Made by a program: the position numbers and the translations under genes. The notes beneath the pieces were generated by a model. The model worked only from the letters and a program-made list of their open reading frames with translations, did no database searches and was not told where the DNA came from. Shown here piece after piece: positions 27,733 through 35,869 of a stretch of DNA of 62,939 nt; positions within the stretch are counted from its first letter, which is position 1, and each line of letters begins with the position of its first letter. The DNA is from Bacillota bacterium. GTDB taxonomy: Bacteria; Bacillota; DTU025. Where the stretch lies: positions 1 through 62,939 of the forward strand of contig JAGVTS010000143.1 in NCBI GenBank assembly GCA_019136685.1, read 5' to 3'.

Positions 27733-28260
27733 TTGAGATTCGATACTCGGCAGATCACCATCGCGGGAGTGCTTGCGGCACTCACTTTGGTACTAGGCAT
27801 GACGCCCCTCGGCTTTATCCGTGTACCCACACTTGCCGGCGCTGTCACGATAATGCATCTTCCTGTGATCATGGCCGGCATTCTCGGAGGCCCTGCCATA
27901 GGAGTCGCTGTCGGCCTCATATTCGGAATCCTCACAGTGATGCAGTTCTGGCCGTACGACCCTAGGGTTCTTATACCGGCGAGGGTGTTGATTGGTCCCA
28001 TAGCCTTCTTGATCTGCAGAGCACTCCGCAACACAGTGTGGGGTCTTCCCCTGGCTGCTGTGGGGGGCAGCGCCGTGAACACCGTGGGCACGCTGGGGTT
28101 GGCCGTCGTGTTTGGGTGGATTCCGCTTGCAGGCAAGGAGGGCGCGCTCGGCATCGCATTGATACACGGCGTACCGGAAGCGATTGTGTCGGCTCTCGTG
28201 GTGACGCCGATAGTGCTCGCGGTGAATCGCGCGATGCAGCGATCTCGATTCCGTCGATGA
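27733..28260 (+). CDS. ECF transporter substrate-binding (S) component
   Basis: Small integral membrane protein (about six helices, 175 aa) of the ECF S-component superfamily, which captures vitamins or related small molecules and works with shared EcfA/A'/T subunits not encoded here. Pattern: ITIAGVLAALTLVLGMTPLG, VTIMHLPVIMAGILGGPAIG, then a basic C-terminus. Substrate cannot be told; the VTIMHLPV segment resembles pantothenate/queuosine-type S components. TTG start 8 nt after ACGGAGGTG. The 100-bp leader showed no riboswitch I could recognise. Confidence 0.8.
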   Translation: MRFDTRQITIAGVLAALTLVLGMTPLGFIRVPTLAGAVTIMHLPVIMAGILGGPAIGVAVGLIFGILTVMQFWPYDPRVLIPARVLIGPIAFLICRALRNTVWGLPLAAVGGSAVNTVGTLGLAVVFGWIPLAGKEGALGIALIHGVPEAIVSALVVTPIVLAVNRAMQRSRFRR

Positions 28261-28278
28261 TCAGGTCCGTGGTTGTAG

Positions 28279-28307
28279 TTGTCATGGTCTCCGGCGTGTG
28301 ATAGAAT
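28279..28307 (+). promoter_or_regulatory. Sigma-A type promoter of secG
   Basis: TTGTCA (28279-28284), 17-bp spacer, TAGAAT (28302-28307). The spacing is ideal and the site is 38 bp before the secG start. Confidence 0.75.
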
Positions 28308-28344
28308 CAACTGCAGTGTTGTTGATGCATAGGGGGTTCCTGCA

Positions 28345-28563
28345 GTGGAGACAGTTCTGATAATCTTGGAGTTAGTGCTATCCATAGCACTTACAATCAT
28401 GGTGGTTCTACAGCAGAGTAAAGGCGAGGGCTTGGGCGTCATAGGCGGTGGGGGGCAGCTCTTCTTCACCAAGAATAAGGGCCTTGAAGCTTTTCTCGAG
28501 AAAGCTACCACCTGGGTCGCCGCTGCCTTCCTGCTGGTCTCCGTCTTGTTTGCGTTTGTGTAG
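28345..28563 (+). CDS. secG: Preprotein translocase subunit SecG
   Basis: 72-residue protein with two membrane helices flanking the conserved loop VVLQQSKGEGLGVIGGGGQLFF, the hallmark of SecG, which assists SecYEG protein export. GTG start. It has its own promoter and a terminator-like hairpin after it, so it is likely a single transcription unit. In many Firmicutes secG lies near eno and smpB-ssrA, as here. Confidence 0.93.
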   Translation: METVLIILELVLSIALTIMVVLQQSKGEGLGVIGGGGQLFFTKNKGLEAFLEKATTWVAAAFLLVSVLFAFV

Positions 28564-28584
28564 ACGCCGCCGCGGAGCGATGAA

Positions 28585-28622
28585 GGCCTCGCACTTGCTT
28601 TCCGGTGCGAGGTCTTGTTGTA
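28585..28622 (+). terminator. Intrinsic terminator after secG
   Basis: GGCCTCGCAC (28585-28594) pairs with GTGCGAGGTC (28605-28614) with one G-U pair, followed by TTGTTGT. It separates secG from the acyl-CoA ligase gene. Confidence 0.75.
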
Positions 28623-28649
28623 CCGAAGTAGCCTTCGAGGAGCATCGCC

Positions 28650-30170
28650 ATGGGCCTAGTTCACAATCTCCTGAAGCAAGCCAGGCGCGATCCCGAGCTC
28701 ATTGCTCTTGCTGATTCGGCCGGTCGGTCGGTCAGCTACGCCCACCTTGCGCTGGCTGTGGGAATCGCAGCCGGTCATCTTCGCGACGCCGGCATCAGGC
28801 CTGGCGACAGAGTGCTCGTGTGCTTGCCGAACGGCTTCGTTTTCGTGCAGGCTTACTACTCTGTGATTGCGGCAGGGGCCATCGCCGTTCCGGTCAGCCC
28901 CCGGCTGCCCGCCGAGGATGTTGAACGCGTGCTGAACGACTGTCAGCCGTTGGCTGCGATCACGGCGCCTGGCGCACAAGTGCCCGGGCCGAGTATGTCG
29001 CTCACTCCCGCCGACCTGGCCTGTGATGCGGGGGAGGATGAAGGCGCAGGACAGGCGACGGCCAGGGCGCGCGGGGCTATGATACTGCTCGAGGCGGCCG
29101 CGGCGAAGGTAGAAGACGGCCCGGCGGTCATCTTGTACACTTCTGGCACTACCGGCGAGCCTAAAGGGGTCATGCTTGCGGGGGAGGCCCTCTCGGCGAA
29201 CGCCGAGGCCATGGGGGAGGTTTCGGCCTCGGGCCCGGAAGACGCTCACCTGTGCACCCTTCCACTGCACCATTCGTTCGGCGCGACAGTGTCGATGAAC
29301 ATGCCTATTGCGACGGGCGGACGGATCGTGTTTGGAGGCCATTTCATCCCGGCCGGAACGGCCAGGCTGATTCGGCGCGCCCGCGTGACGGTGTGGGCCG
29401 GAGTGCCGGCCATGTTCGCCGCCATGGCGGAGCGCGCGAATGTCGACCCAGCCGACCTGGGCAGCCTGCGCATGTGCATCTCAGGCGGGGCGGCGCTCCC
29501 GGGGTCAGTCTTCCGTGCTTTTAGCGAGCGGTTCGGGATCGAGATAGCCGAAGGGTACGGGCTTACCGAAGCGTCACCGGTGGTCACGGCCACGCGGGCG
29601 GGCGACCGCGTCGTCTCCGGAGCCGTGGGGCCGCCCATCCCAGGCGTGCATGTTCGAATCGTCGACGAATTCGGCCGGGAGGCGGCCCAGGGCAGAGCAG
29701 GCGAAGTGTGTGTGTCGGGCCCCGGCGTGATGCTAGGGTACTACGGCCGCTCTTGCGACACGAGTCAGGTTCTTCACGACGGCTGGCTGCGGACGGGCGA
29801 CGTTGGGTTCATCGATGAGCACGGCTATCTTCGGATTCTTGATAGACAGAACGATGTCATCAACACGTCAGGATACAAGGTCTACCCGACTGAGGTGGAG
29901 GAGACCATAAGGCAGCACCCAGCCGTGGACGATTGTCTTGTCGTAGGGCAACCCCATCCTGTGAGGGGCGAAATCGTGGCCGCCCATGTACAGCTTAAGC
30001 CAGGGGCAAGAAGCACTCCGGAGCGGGAGGTTCTCCTGTTTTGCAGGCGTCGGCTGGCCAACTACAAGGCTCCGGCCTGCGTGATCATCCATGAGGCGCT
30101 GCCTGTGAATGAAATGGGCAAGCCCAGCAGGCAGCTTGTCCGGGCGCAAGGAGAGATGACGGAACAATGA
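28650..30170 (+). CDS. AMP-forming acyl-CoA ligase
   Basis: Adenylates a carboxylic acid and transfers it to CoA. ANL-superfamily motifs: P-loop LYTSGTTGEPKGVML (A3), AEGYGLTEASPVV (A5), WLRTGDVGFIDEHGYLRILDRQNDVINTSGYKVYPTEVE (split A7-A8: TGDVGFIDE, then GYKVYPTEVE), and the catalytic C-terminal Lys in NEMGKPSRQ (A10). 506 aa. Likely medium- or long-chain fatty acid specificity by overall pattern, but substrate is not resolved. Preceded by GAGGAG. Its ATGA overlap with the HD gene couples the two. Confidence 0.87.
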   Translation: MGLVHNLLKQARRDPELIALADSAGRSVSYAHLALAVGIAAGHLRDAGIRPGDRVLVCLPNGFVFVQAYYSVIAAGAIAVPVSPRLPAEDVERVLNDCQPLAAITAPGAQVPGPSMSLTPADLACDAGEDEGAGQATARARGAMILLEAAAAKVEDGPAVILYTSGTTGEPKGVMLAGEALSANAEAMGEVSASGPEDAHLCTLPLHHSFGATVSMNMPIATGGRIVFGGHFIPAGTARLIRRARVTVWAGVPAMFAAMAERANVDPADLGSLRMCISGGAALPGSVFRAFSERFGIEIAEGYGLTEASPVVTATRAGDRVVSGAVGPPIPGVHVRIVDEFGREAAQGRAGEVCVSGPGVMLGYYGRSCDTSQVLHDGWLRTGDVGFIDEHGYLRILDRQNDVINTSGYKVYPTEVEETIRQHPAVDDCLVVGQPHPVRGEIVAAHVQLKPGARSTPEREVLLFCRRRLANYKAPACVIIHEALPVNEMGKPSRQLVRAQGEMTEQ

Positions 30171-30718
30171 ACAGAGATGAAGCTCTGGATGCAGTGAAGG
30201 CCTACGTTTCTAACGCTAACCTGATCAAGCACATGGTGGCCGCCGAGGTTTGCATGCGCGCACTTGCCCGCCGCCTGGGCGAGGATGAGCAGAAGTGGGG
30301 GCTTGCCGGGCTGCTGCACGACATAGACTATGACAGCGCCGGCGCGGATCCGGCGCGCCATTCGCTGGTGGGCGCCGAGATGCTGGAGAAGATAGGTGTG
30401 GATCCTGACGTGGTTTACGCCGTTCGGGTGCACAATGAATGCCACGGGTTGCCCAGGATCTCGGCTATGGACAAGGCGCTCCATGCCGTCGACCCGCTGA
30501 CGGGGCTTATCGTCGCTTCCGCGCTCATACATCCGTCCAAGAAGCTCGCGGCGATTGATGTCGGCTTCGTCATCAATCGGTATCATGAGAAGGGGTTCGC
30601 TAGAGGCGCCAAGAGGGAACAGATCGCTCTCTGTTCGGAGTTGGGCATGGAGCTGTCCGATTTCGTGGGCGTGTGTCTCAAAGCCATGCAAAAGCACGCC
30701 GCGGAGCTGGGCCTGTGA
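30167..30718 (+). CDS. HD-domain (HDIG-like) phosphohydrolase
   Basis: 183 aa with metal-binding HD pattern: His in LIKHMVAAEVCM, HD in LAGLLHDIDYD, then a histidine in DPARHSLVGAEMLE and a later VRVHNECHG. Such small HD proteins hydrolyse nucleotides or phosphomonoesters, but substrates are mostly unknown. ATG overlaps the ligase stop, so it may be co-translated. A role in acyl or nucleotide housekeeping is only a guess. Confidence 0.8.
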   Translation: MNRDEALDAVKAYVSNANLIKHMVAAEVCMRALARRLGEDEQKWGLAGLLHDIDYDSAGADPARHSLVGAEMLEKIGVDPDVVYAVRVHNECHGLPRISAMDKALHAVDPLTGLIVASALIHPSKKLAAIDVGFVINRYHEKGFARGAKREQIALCSELGMELSDFVGVCLKAMQKHAAELGL

Positions 30719-30770
30719 TGCGAATACCCGGGCAGCCGCGCGGTCTGCGCGGGGTATGGGGGTGCAATAG

Positions 30771-31250
30771 GTGCCGACCGACAAGGCTTCAGAGAAGCTC
30801 ATAGCCAGCAACCGAAAGGCCAGGCACGAGTATTTCATCGAGGAAACATACGAGGCGGGCATAGCTCTGACCGGCACCGAGATCCAGAGTGTTAGGCAGG
30901 GCCGAGTCAGCCTAGGCGACGCGTACGCCGAAGTTAGGAATTGCGAGGTATTCCTGATCAACTCGCACATAGCGGAGTACGACTACGGGAACAGGCTTAA
31001 CCACAACCCCAGGCGTCCCCGAAAGTTGCTGCTGCACAAGTCAGAGATCAGGCGCCTCGATTCGCGAGTTCGGGAGCGCGGGTATACAATAGTGCCGCTC
31101 AAGATGTACCTTCGGGGGGGTCTGGCCAAGCTCGAAATCGGCTTGGCACGCGGCAAGAAGATGTGGGATAAGCGCGAAGACATCGCAAACCGCGACGCGC
31201 AGAGAGAGATAGAGCGCATGACGAAGGCGTCTCGCCGTGAGCGGGAGTAG
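30771..31250 (+). CDS. smpB: SsrA-binding protein SmpB
   Basis: Binds tmRNA and brings it to stalled ribosomes. 159 aa with the SmpB core NRKARHEYFIEETYEAGI, LTGTEIQSVRQGRVSLGDAY, and the C-terminal basic tail DKREDIANRDAQREIERM that folds in the empty mRNA channel. GTG start after GGGGGTG. The tmRNA gene follows 66 bp downstream, the usual arrangement. Confidence 0.96.
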   Translation: MPTDKASEKLIASNRKARHEYFIEETYEAGIALTGTEIQSVRQGRVSLGDAYAEVRNCEVFLINSHIAEYDYGNRLNHNPRRPRKLLLHKSEIRRLDSRVRERGYTIVPLKMYLRGGLAKLEIGLARGKKMWDKREDIANRDAQREIERMTKASRRERE

Positions 31251-31270
31251 TCTTGCGCGAAAATCGGCCA

Positions 31271-31300
31271 TTGCATCGTTTGGCGATCGCGTGGTATGAT
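31271..31300 (+). promoter_or_regulatory. Candidate tmRNA promoter
   Basis: TTGCAT (31271-31276), 18-bp spacer, TATGAT (31295-31300), ending 16 bp before the mature tmRNA 5' end. The elements are imperfect but well spaced. Confidence 0.5.
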
Positions 31301-31316
31301 AATCTAAGCAGTGATA

Positions 31317-31670
31317 GGGGGCGTTACGGTTTCGACGGGGAGTGCCGTGAGGGGCGTGGCGAGCCGAGATCCCACCTACTCGTTAATCGGTGGAAGCACG
31401 ATAAGTGCCGATAACTCACTAGCATACGCAGCCTAGTAACCTAGGTTGCCGTCCGACCCGGGCTTATTCCGGGAGCCTGGCAAGGGCGTCATTTAAGCCG
31501 GGATGCACGTGCGCCAATTCTCGGAGGCGTGCGCCAAGATTATCGAGATAGCCCTCGTGCAGCGCGCTCGTGCGCGGTACGTTGGGTGAAAGCAAGTACG
31601 CGGGCTACGCTCGTAGAAGCGCGCTAAGTGGTCTTTCCGGACCCGGGTTCGACTCCCGGCGCCTCCACCA
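31317..31670 (+). ncRNA. ssrA: tmRNA (ssrA)
   Basis: Rescues ribosomes stalled on truncated mRNAs. The 5' end GGGGGCGTTACGG pairs with the 3' end CGCCTCC, followed by an encoded CCA at 31668-31670, and the T-arm GGGTTCGACTCCC is intact. The tag reading frame begins at GCC 31407 and encodes ADNSLAYAA, followed by tandem stops TAG TAA at 31434-31439. A 9-residue tag ending in AA fits known tags (for example the C-terminal YALAA group), though the penultimate residues AYAA are less usual. Total length 354 nt. It lies just downstream of smpB. Confidence 0.95.
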
Positions 31671-31711
31671 AATTGACACGTCGGTGTTTGTACAATGTTG
31701 GTCGACCAGAA

Positions 31712-31734
31712 AGCCCAGTAACGCTGGGCTTTTC
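31712..31734 (+). terminator. Intrinsic terminator after tmRNA
   Basis: AGCCCAG (31712-31718) and CTGGGCT (31724-31730) with a 5-nt loop, followed by a TTTT run. Good match to a Rho-independent terminator. Confidence 0.8.
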
Positions 31735-31959
31735 CGCTTTCTCGAGGCGAAGTCCGCCCACCGGAAGAGCCATTGCCGAAAGGGTAGGTGGAACAGGAGC
31801 GTCTCTGGCAAAGATGGTAGCGGAGGGGCTGCTTATCAAGTAAAATCGTCTTCAGGAAATACCGGCGTGGATGCGCTCAATCAGATTGTCTACACAAGGC
31901 ACAATATACCCGTGTCATACTATCAACGCCGCCAATGCGGATAGCAGGCTTCGACATAC

Positions 31960-32440
31960 CCTCGGTCATCTTCTTGACATACAGCACAGCGACGGCGGCT
32001 GGCGGTGCAATAAGTTCAGTTTCGGGAGAGGCCCGGAAACAGATTTCTCGAATCCCGGGCCGACGTTGATAGCTCTGGACGCGTTTCGATTCACGGATTT
32101 CCTCAACAAGGAACGGGTCCTTGATAGGGCCGTGGGTTTTCTGCTCGACCACTGGACAACCCGCAAGCCTCTCGGCCCCTGTCATTATGGAATGGGTACT
32201 CTGTTCATGCAGGTCGAATACCCTTTCGGCAACCATAACATCTTTCCCTATGTGTATGTCTTGTCATTCTACGATAGGGCAAAGGAAGATGAGAGATTTC
32301 GTGAGGCGCTAAGCACTCTGGAATCCAGATTGGTGGATGGGAAGCTTGTAGTGGAACGGACCAGTCGGAAGTTAGCCGGGCTTGCCTTCTGCTGAACAAG
32401 AGGAATCACGCTGTTGCTGCAGAAAACAGAATGGTACAGG
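31960..32440 (+). pseudogene. C-terminal remnant of a prenyltransferase/squalene-cyclase-like protein
   Basis: The frame open from about 31871 to the TGA at 32393-32395 reads LGHLLDIQHSDGGW, GRGPETDFSNPGPTLIALDA, HWTTRKPLGPCHYGMGTLF and NIFPYVYVLSFYDRAKEDE. These match the alpha/alpha toroid repeats of prenyltransferase-like proteins. Full-length relatives run to about 250-300 aa; here everything before the last ~145 residues is missing, no credible ribosome binding site precedes it, and the frame stops after LAFC while the next reading frame continues briefly. I read it as a truncated, decaying gene between tmRNA and rnhC. Boundaries are approximate. A short functional protein is possible but unlikely. 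Confidence 0.6.
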
Positions 32441-32441
32441 C

Positions 32442-33392
32442 TTGAAGCGAAGGTGGTTTGAGCTGAGCAAGAAGGATCTCCTTGTCGACGATATGTCGCG
32501 GTTGGCCCGGTTTGTGGCCGCGCGTGGTTGGGAAGTGTGTCAGGAGCGCGCGATTCAGCACGGTCGGCAGATGAAGATAAGCGACGGGCAGAACCAGGCC
32601 GCCGTGGCAGTCTACTCCACAGGGAAGGCGCTGGTTCAGGGTCGCTCCTCCAGCCTTAAGGATGAGCTCGCCGCATGGTGTTCCACGAATCTCCGGGGAC
32701 GAGTCTCCCGAACGGGAGCGCCTGAAGGTGCGCCCTCCCCGAATCCAGCGCATGCGCGCGGGATTCCCAGGATAGGGATAGACGAATCCGGGAAGGGCGA
32801 CTACTTCGGACCGATGGTAGCTGCCGGCGCATACGTCGACCGGGGGTCGGAGCTTGTCCTGGTCAAGATGGGCGTAGTCGACAGCAAACGTTTGTCGGAC
32901 GCGCGCATCGCGAAGCTCGCGGCGGTAATCAGGAGCGAGTGCCCGCATTCTGTGGTCGCCATCGGCCCGGCCCGCTACAATCAGCTCTATGCGAGTATGA
33001 GCAATGTAAACGTGATGCTCGCCTGGGCCCATGCGAGGTGCCTTGAGAACGTGTTGGCGCGAGTGGAGTGCGGCCTTGCCATTTCCGATCAGTTTGGCGA
33101 CGAGTCGTACCTAAGGCAGGCCCTCATGGAGAGGGGTCGACAGATTAAGCTTGAACAGCATCCCCGAGCTGAAGCGGACGTGGCCGTGGCCGCCGCCTCC
33201 ATTCTGGCGCGGGACGAGTTCGTGCGTAGGCTTTTGGCTCTGTCGCAGCAGGCGGGGATCGAGCTCCCCAAGGGGGCGTCGGACCCTAGGATAGTGGCCG
33301 TTGCGTCGGAGATAGCATCGAAGGGCGGGCGCGAGGCTTTGGCAGAGTGTGCCAAACTGCATTTCCGGACTACCGAATCACTGGGTATATAG
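32442..33392 (+). CDS. rnhC: Ribonuclease HIII
   Basis: Cleaves the RNA strand of RNA-DNA hybrids. An N-terminal TBP-like substrate-binding domain (about 1-90, ending with SSLKDELAAWC) precedes the catalytic RNase H2-type domain with GIDESGKGDYFGPMVAA, the acidic motif DSKRLSD, SDQFGDE and HPRAEADVAVAAASILARDEF. These features and the DE-SGKGD start identify HIII rather than HII. Length 316 aa. The start is uncertain: TTG 32442 has a weak site, while CTG 32463 has AGGTGG 6 nt upstream. It begins within the tail of the prenyltransferase remnant. Confidence 0.92.
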   Translation: MKRRWFELSKKDLLVDDMSRLARFVAARGWEVCQERAIQHGRQMKISDGQNQAAVAVYSTGKALVQGRSSSLKDELAAWCSTNLRGRVSRTGAPEGAPSPNPAHARGIPRIGIDESGKGDYFGPMVAAGAYVDRGSELVLVKMGVVDSKRLSDARIAKLAAVIRSECPHSVVAIGPARYNQLYASMSNVNVMLAWAHARCLENVLARVECGLAISDQFGDESYLRQALMERGRQIKLEQHPRAEADVAVAAASILARDEFVRRLLALSQQAGIELPKGASDPRIVAVASEIASKGGREALAECAKLHFRTTESLGI

Positions 33393-33430
33393 ATACTGCC
33401 CCAGCGCACGGGCGACAGGAGGCATGCAAG

Positions 33431-33946
33431 ATGGCTGAAGAAAACGGTTCCTCGCAAAACCAGAGGAGGCACTGGGCAGGCATCACGCTCATCATTGTCG
33501 GCTGCTACCTGCTGGCGTCGCAGTTTGTTTCAGGTAGGATCATGGGGATGCTGGCGGCGCCGGGGATCGGGGCGCTCCTTCTGCTCTGGGGAGCGACCAC
33601 GAAGAGCGTGGGGCTCATCGTCGTCGGCGGAGTCGTATTTGGCAGCGGCGCGGGGTCTTTCCTGGCCAACGAGGTGTTCTGGCGCCTTACGGGCCCTGCT
33701 AATGCCGGTGTGATCGTGCTCGGCATGGCAGGCGGATGGTTCATGATATGGCTGCTGTCTGACAAGTTCGCGGGGAATCCTCAACGTTGGGCGCTGGTTC
33801 CGGCGGTGATCATGACTGCTGTGGGCGTTCCGCTGATCCTGTCGAGCGTGGCCCCTGCTGTGCTGGAATGGGTTGCTGCGTGGTGGCCCGCGTTGCTCAT
33901 CATAGCCGGCCTGCTCCTTTTCTTTCGGCGCGGCGGCGGAGGATGA
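33431..33946 (+). CDS. Unknown small multispanning membrane protein
   Basis: 171 aa with a hydrophilic N-terminus (MAEENGSSQNQRRHW) and about six hydrophobic helices arranged in short pairs, ending RRGGGG. The layout resembles LiaF/DUF5668-type membrane proteins (tandem helix pairs used in envelope-stress sensing), but the similarity is only in topology. ATG 33431 follows AGGAGG by 6 nt. It stands between rnhC and the flavodiiron protein with no clear operon partner. Confidence 0.75.
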   Translation: MAEENGSSQNQRRHWAGITLIIVGCYLLASQFVSGRIMGMLAAPGIGALLLLWGATTKSVGLIVVGGVVFGSGAGSFLANEVFWRLTGPANAGVIVLGMAGGWFMIWLLSDKFAGNPQRWALVPAVIMTAVGVPLILSSVAPAVLEWVAAWWPALLIIAGLLLFFRRGGGG

Positions 33947-34053
33947 CAGAGGCGCTGACCGCGGCGTGCCCGTCGGAACACATCGGAACAGAAAGGTGAT
34001 ATCCCCGGCGATCACATGTGGTTTTGGAATCGATTGGAGGTAGACTGTATACA

Positions 34054-35232
34054 ATGGAAGCCAGGCAGATTCGTGAAGGCATATTCTGGATGGGCGCTGT
34101 GGACTGGGACCGCAGGCTTTTCGATTCGCTGATTCCCCTTCCTGACGGAACAAGCTACAACGCGTATCTTGTCAAGGGCAGCAGCAAGACCGCTCTGCTC
34201 GATACGATCGACCCATCCATGTATCATCAACTCGAGGCTCAGCTGGCCTCGATGGAACGCCTCGATTACGTAGTTGCTCACCATGCGGAGCAGGACCACT
34301 CAGGCTCCATACCCGCCGTCCTGGCCAAGTACCCCAAGGCCTCAGCCGTATGCTCTCCCAAGTGCAAACCCATGCTCATCGACTTGCTTAATGTAGCGGA
34401 GGAGCGCATCATTACGGTTGACGATGGCGACGCCATCGACTTAGGAGGGCGGACTCTCAAGTTCGTGCACGCTCCATGGGTGCACTGGCCGGAGACGATG
34501 CTGACCTATGTACCTGAAGACAAGATTCTGTTCACTTGCGATTTCCTCGGGAGTCACCTGGCAACTAGCGAGCTTTTCTCGACCGGGCGACCGCGAGAGC
34601 GAGAAGCGGCCAAGCGGTACTTTGCCGAAATCATGATGCCCTTCAGCAACCTCATCGTAAAGAACCTCGACAGGATCGAAGGGCTCGACGTAGATGTCGT
34701 TGCGCCCAGCCACGGCCCCGTAGTGTCTGATCCAGGCTACATCACCGATTGCTACAGAGAATGGAGCGCCGGCCCCATGCGCAACAAGGTTTGCCTGCCC
34801 TACGTAAGCATGCACGGCAGCACACGTTTGATGGTCGACGCGCTGGTTTCGGCTCTGGTCAGCCGCGGCGTGGCGGTGGAGCGGTTTGAGCTCACCGGGT
34901 CGGATCTTGGGAACGTGGCCATGTCACTGGTGGACGCTGCCACCGTAGTCATCGGCGCTCCAACAGTGCTCGGCGGCGCACATCCGGCTGCGGCCCACAT
35001 CGCTCTGCTGGCCAACGCGCTGCGGCCGCGCACCAAGTTCGTATCGGTTCTATGCTCCTACGGCTGGGGCGGTCGGGCAGTGGAGCAGATCTCGGGGTTG
35101 ATCGGCAACCTCCGGGCCGAAGTGCTCGAGCCTGTGGTGTGCAAAGGGCTCCCGCGCAGCCAGGACCTGCAGGCGATAGAGCGCTTGGCAGACCAGATCG
35201 CCGCGAAACATCGGGAGCTGGGATTGGTGTAG
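34054..35232 (+). CDS. Flavodiiron protein (FprA-type O2/NO reductase)
   Basis: Reduces O2 to water or NO to N2O in anaerobes. N-terminal metallo-beta-lactamase-like diiron domain (about 1-250) with HHAEQDHSG (HxExDH ligands), a His in [11 protein letters not shown], Asp in FTCDFLGSH and His in APSHGPVV; then a C-terminal flavodoxin domain (about 255-390) with [14 protein letters not shown] (FMN phosphate loop) and SYGWGGRA. 392 aa, no rubredoxin extension, so the electron donor is separate (F420H2, rubredoxin or ferredoxin partner). ATG 34054 follows GGAGGTAG by ~11 nt. Isolated gene; supports an anaerobic host. Confidence 0.93.
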   Translation: MEARQIREGIFWMGAVDWDRRLFDSLIPLPDGTSYNAYLVKGSSKTALLDTIDPSMYHQLEAQLASMERLDYVVAHHAEQDHSGSIPAVLAKYPKASAVCSPKCKPMLIDLLNVAEERIITVDDGDAIDLGGRTLKFVHAPWVHWPETMLTYVPEDKILFTCDFLGSHLATSELFSTGRPREREAAKRYFAEIMMPFSNLIVKNLDRIEGLDVDVVAPSHGPVVSDPGYITDCYREWSAGPMRNKVCLPYVSMHGSTRLMVDALVSALVSRGVAVERFELTGSDLGNVAMSLVDAATVVIGAPTVLGGAHPAAAHIALLANALRPRTKFVSVLCSYGWGGRAVEQISGLIGNLRAEVLEPVVCKGLPRSQDLQAIERLADQIAAKHRELGLV

Positions 35233-35263
35233 GCCGGCAGGCTAGCAAGCCAACTGCGGGCAG

Positions 35264-35546
35264 GTGCAGGGGCAGGGGGAGTTCATGCGTCCCGGCGAGT
35301 TCGAGCCCGTCGCCGACATGGTGGGCGGGGGAGTCTTTGGGTTGCCTGCCGGCGCCGGGCTTGTGGGAGCGCGCGCCGCTGGCCTACGCCATCCGAGAAG
35401 TCGCGGATGGCTCATTCGTGACGAAGGATTCCCCAAAGATACGGGGAACAGGCTACGTAGTCGATTCGCTCGAAGCCGCGCTATGGGCTTTCCACCGCGG
35501 GCATAGCTTTGAAGAAGGGCTCATGTTTGAGTCGCAACCGGGATAG
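35264..35546 (+). pseudogene. Decayed ADP-ribosylglycohydrolase gene (two fragments, internal deletion and frameshift)
   Basis: One frame (35264 to about 35360) reads [20 protein letters not shown], matching the substrate-entry start of ADP-ribosylglycohydrolase (DraG-like) proteins. A different frame (about 35379-35546) reads [20 protein letters not shown] then [17 protein letters not shown], matching their C-terminal [16 protein letters not shown] signature. The central metal-binding part (TDDTSMALCLA and DDADTTGA motifs) is absent, so an internal deletion of several hundred bases plus a frame change must have occurred. The protein would be inactive. The rest of the gap to 35869 holds the LacI-type operators and no gene. 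Confidence 0.75.
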
Positions 35547-35761
35547 CCTGCCATACCCACCCATCGTGGAGCCGGTTCCGCCGGCTCTTGCACCCGCCAA
35601 CGCCGAGGCCGGTGCCAACCGGTCCACACCATGCATTTTGGCTGGAGTTTTCCTATCTGCGCGTTTCGCTCGACGCCAAGGACATCGACGGGCTCTGCGA
35701 CGGGATTTGGCGGTAGGCTGTCCACCCTAAGAAGGAACTGGGGATTCCGTGTCGAACAATA

Positions 35762-35771
35762 CAACCGGTTG
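35762..35771. promoter_or_regulatory. LacI-type operator candidate 1
   Basis: Perfect palindrome CAACCGGTTG with central CpG-type symmetry typical of LacI-family sites, inside AATACAACCGGTTG. Its centre is 68 bp upstream of operator candidate 2. Confidence 0.6.
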
Positions 35772-35829
35772 CACGGATGCAAACATGGTGCCGACGGAAC
35801 ACCAGGCAAACCCGATGAAACTCGTAATA

Positions 35830-35839
35830 CAACCGTTTG
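35830..35839. promoter_or_regulatory. LacI-type operator candidate 2
   Basis: AATACAACCGTTTG repeats the first site with one change in the palindrome (CAACCGTTTG). It lies 31 bp before the LacI regulator start and overlaps a TTGACA sequence at 35837-35842. Confidence 0.5.
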
Positions 35840-35869
35840 ACAACACTGTGACACGGCAGGAGTGATAAC

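Noticed and set aside
31738-31843. Short frame reading GGTGASLAKMVAEGLL, reminiscent of a MinD/CooC P-loop.
   Set aside because: Only about 20 residues, the Lys-Thr/Ser of the P-loop is missing, the frame overlaps the tmRNA 3' region and stops quickly. Too little to call a gene or remnant.
31621-33400. Search for a second copy of the tmRNA 3' end as an attachment-site duplicate.
   Set aside because: No repeat of GGTTCGACTCCC plus flanks seen downstream, so an integrated island cannot be supported.
35837-35868. TTGACA plus TGATAA as a promoter for the LacI gene.
   Set aside because: Spacing is 20 bp and the -10 would abut the GTG start, leaving no leader for the visible ribosome binding site.
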